Shown: piece after piece, positions 63,101 to 64,000 of the stretch
How the letters are laid out: each line of letters begins with the position of its first letter
Numbering within the stretch: the first letter of the stretch is position 1
Assembly (NCBI GenBank): GCA_040954595.2
Contig: CM082581.2
Span: 6,634,001 to 6,698,000 of the forward strand
Length of the DNA stretch: 64,000 bases
From: Balanoglossus misakiensis
Taxonomy: Eukaryota > Hemichordata
Direction: 5' to 3'
The notes under the pieces: model-generated
The model's input: only the letters and a program-made list of their open reading frames with translations
The model's database searches: none
Told to the model about the DNA's origin: nothing
Program-made: the position numbers and the translations under genes

Positions 63101-64000
63101 ATGAAGCTCAAATTTGATTCGCTCATCAGAACATGACTGTAAAAGACGAATCTTTGAAGCAATTTCTGTGCAGTTTCAGTCACTTGTGGTCAGACATAGA
63201 ACAGGTGAAGTGTTCAAAACCTCACGATCCCATTAAACAGGATGAAAGACAGGCATTCACAGACAGATGAAACTACCTTTTGATGGTCTTCAAGTATTTT
63301 CTTCCCTTCTGGGTTGCTAAGCAACCCCTTATCAGTCAACTCATCCATCATGTTCATCTTCAGATTATTCAGCGCTTTCTGCTGTTCCTCGATTGTTGCG
63401 AGCTGAAAAGGGAAAATTAAAATGAAATGATGTAATCAGATGGGTAGATGTATCCCAGAATGACAACATTAAGATTTTGTATGTGATTGATGTACACTGA
63501 TGATGCAGATGTGCGTCTGTCGCCAAGACGACCACCTCCTTACCTCCCTGGCTTTCTCCATCTGTAACTTAGCGACCATGGCGCCCATCCTCTCTTCCTG
63601 GTCTTTCAAAGCCTTTGCTCTTTCTTCCATCATTTCGACGCGAACCTGGACGGTGGAAATGAGTACAACTCAGATGAGTGCTCTTCAGTGAGCAGTTGCC
63701 GTGGCAACCGACGAGAAAAAAACGAGCTGACATTTCGGTGAAAAGAACACACAGGCTTTCAGAAAAAAACCCCTGACATTTCACTGAGTTGCATCTTCCT
63801 GTGCAAATCAAACCACTGATAAGAAAATGCAGTGGCAGATTTGCTTCCATGAAATACTGCCTTTCTGAAGGTTGAACAGAACAGAAACAAAGTCCCAGTT
63901 TTACAGCATTTGAATAAAAAGCCAACACACCTGTTCTAATTCATCATCTGTTTTTGCTCTTTCGGTTGACAACAAGGTTATCCTTTCCTCCGCCTGCCTC
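60127..64000 (-). CDS. Long coiled-coil protein, 3' part (partial)
   Basis: Eight exons are visible (minus), the first cut by the window edge: 63931-64000, 63544-63645, 63277-63402, 62594-62817, 62263-62350, 61948-62150, 60937-61026, 60127-60424. Phases agree and give about 400 C-terminal residues. Most of it is heptad-rich charged helix (QKALNNLKMNMMDELTDKGL; RERVAQREKSFVNMQEEEMK). A short globular-looking block follows (EIEFLAGLIKHGDYKRNELQ, then SILLLLFPNKSDQQISALLD). The tail is unstructured, alternately basic and acidic, and ends TPQGADYTY. The 60,937 exon is open in two frames; the one used (AEDLVPLEERVKQTLIQDTP) is forced by the neighbouring phases. I cannot name the family. A cytoskeletal or ciliary role would fit, and an EVC/EVC2-like protein is one unproven possibility. 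Confidence 0.75.

Overview
The window is animal nuclear DNA: AT-rich, with many short exons bounded by GT-AG introns, AATAAA poly(A) signals, CpG-containing divergent promoters and short inverted-repeat transposons. Every conserved gene has a clear vertebrate counterpart, but the genes are compact and single-copy. The one Toll-like receptor is of the Drosophila-Toll (multiple cysteine cluster) type. This suggests an invertebrate deuterostome such as a lancelet or acorn worm; the sequence alone does not decide which. All gene models were built by hand from splice sites and checked for reading-phase continuity.

Layout, left to right: STX18 (minus, ER syntaxin) shares a ~250 bp divergent promoter with TM2D2 (plus). 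After a ~2.8 kb stretch with no gene come TEX36 (minus), MAK16 (minus, 60S ribosome assembly) and ATP5MK (minus, small ATP-synthase subunit). ATP5MK is head-to-head with the 35-exon PDCD11/RRP5 gene (plus, rRNA processing, 20.5-39.2 kb). Intron 17 of PDCD11 carries a complete single-exon Toll-like receptor on the opposite strand. PDCD11 converges on a six-exon minus-strand gene for an unusual 712-residue protein: an N-terminal RIIa/DPY-30-like dimerisation motif followed by a region resembling DUF3987 (phage/bacterial primase-helicase-like) with degenerate nucleotide-binding motifs. That gene is divergent from an unrecognised 177-residue protein gene (plus). Next come a possible 72-residue two-exon gene (minus), two tandem copies of an SLC16-type monocarboxylate transporter (plus), TMED9/TMED4 (plus, p24 cargo receptor), a ~1.2 kb repeat-built element, and the 3' part of a long coiled-coil protein gene (minus) running off the right edge.

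The genes do not form one pathway. Themes are ribosome biogenesis (MAK16, PDCD11), early secretory trafficking (STX18, TMED9) and probably cilia/sperm (TEX36, perhaps the RIIa protein). Most recognised genes have human counterparts on 4p16, 5q35, 8p11-12 or 10q24-26, the four arms of the FGFR paralogon, so the window looks like a piece of the unduplicated ancestral linkage group. The mobile DNA is mostly small non-autonomous elements, several with identifiable terminal inverted repeats and target-site duplications.

The strongest candidates for something undescribed are the RIIa-DUF3987-like protein, the 177-residue orphan, and the nested antisense Toll gene.
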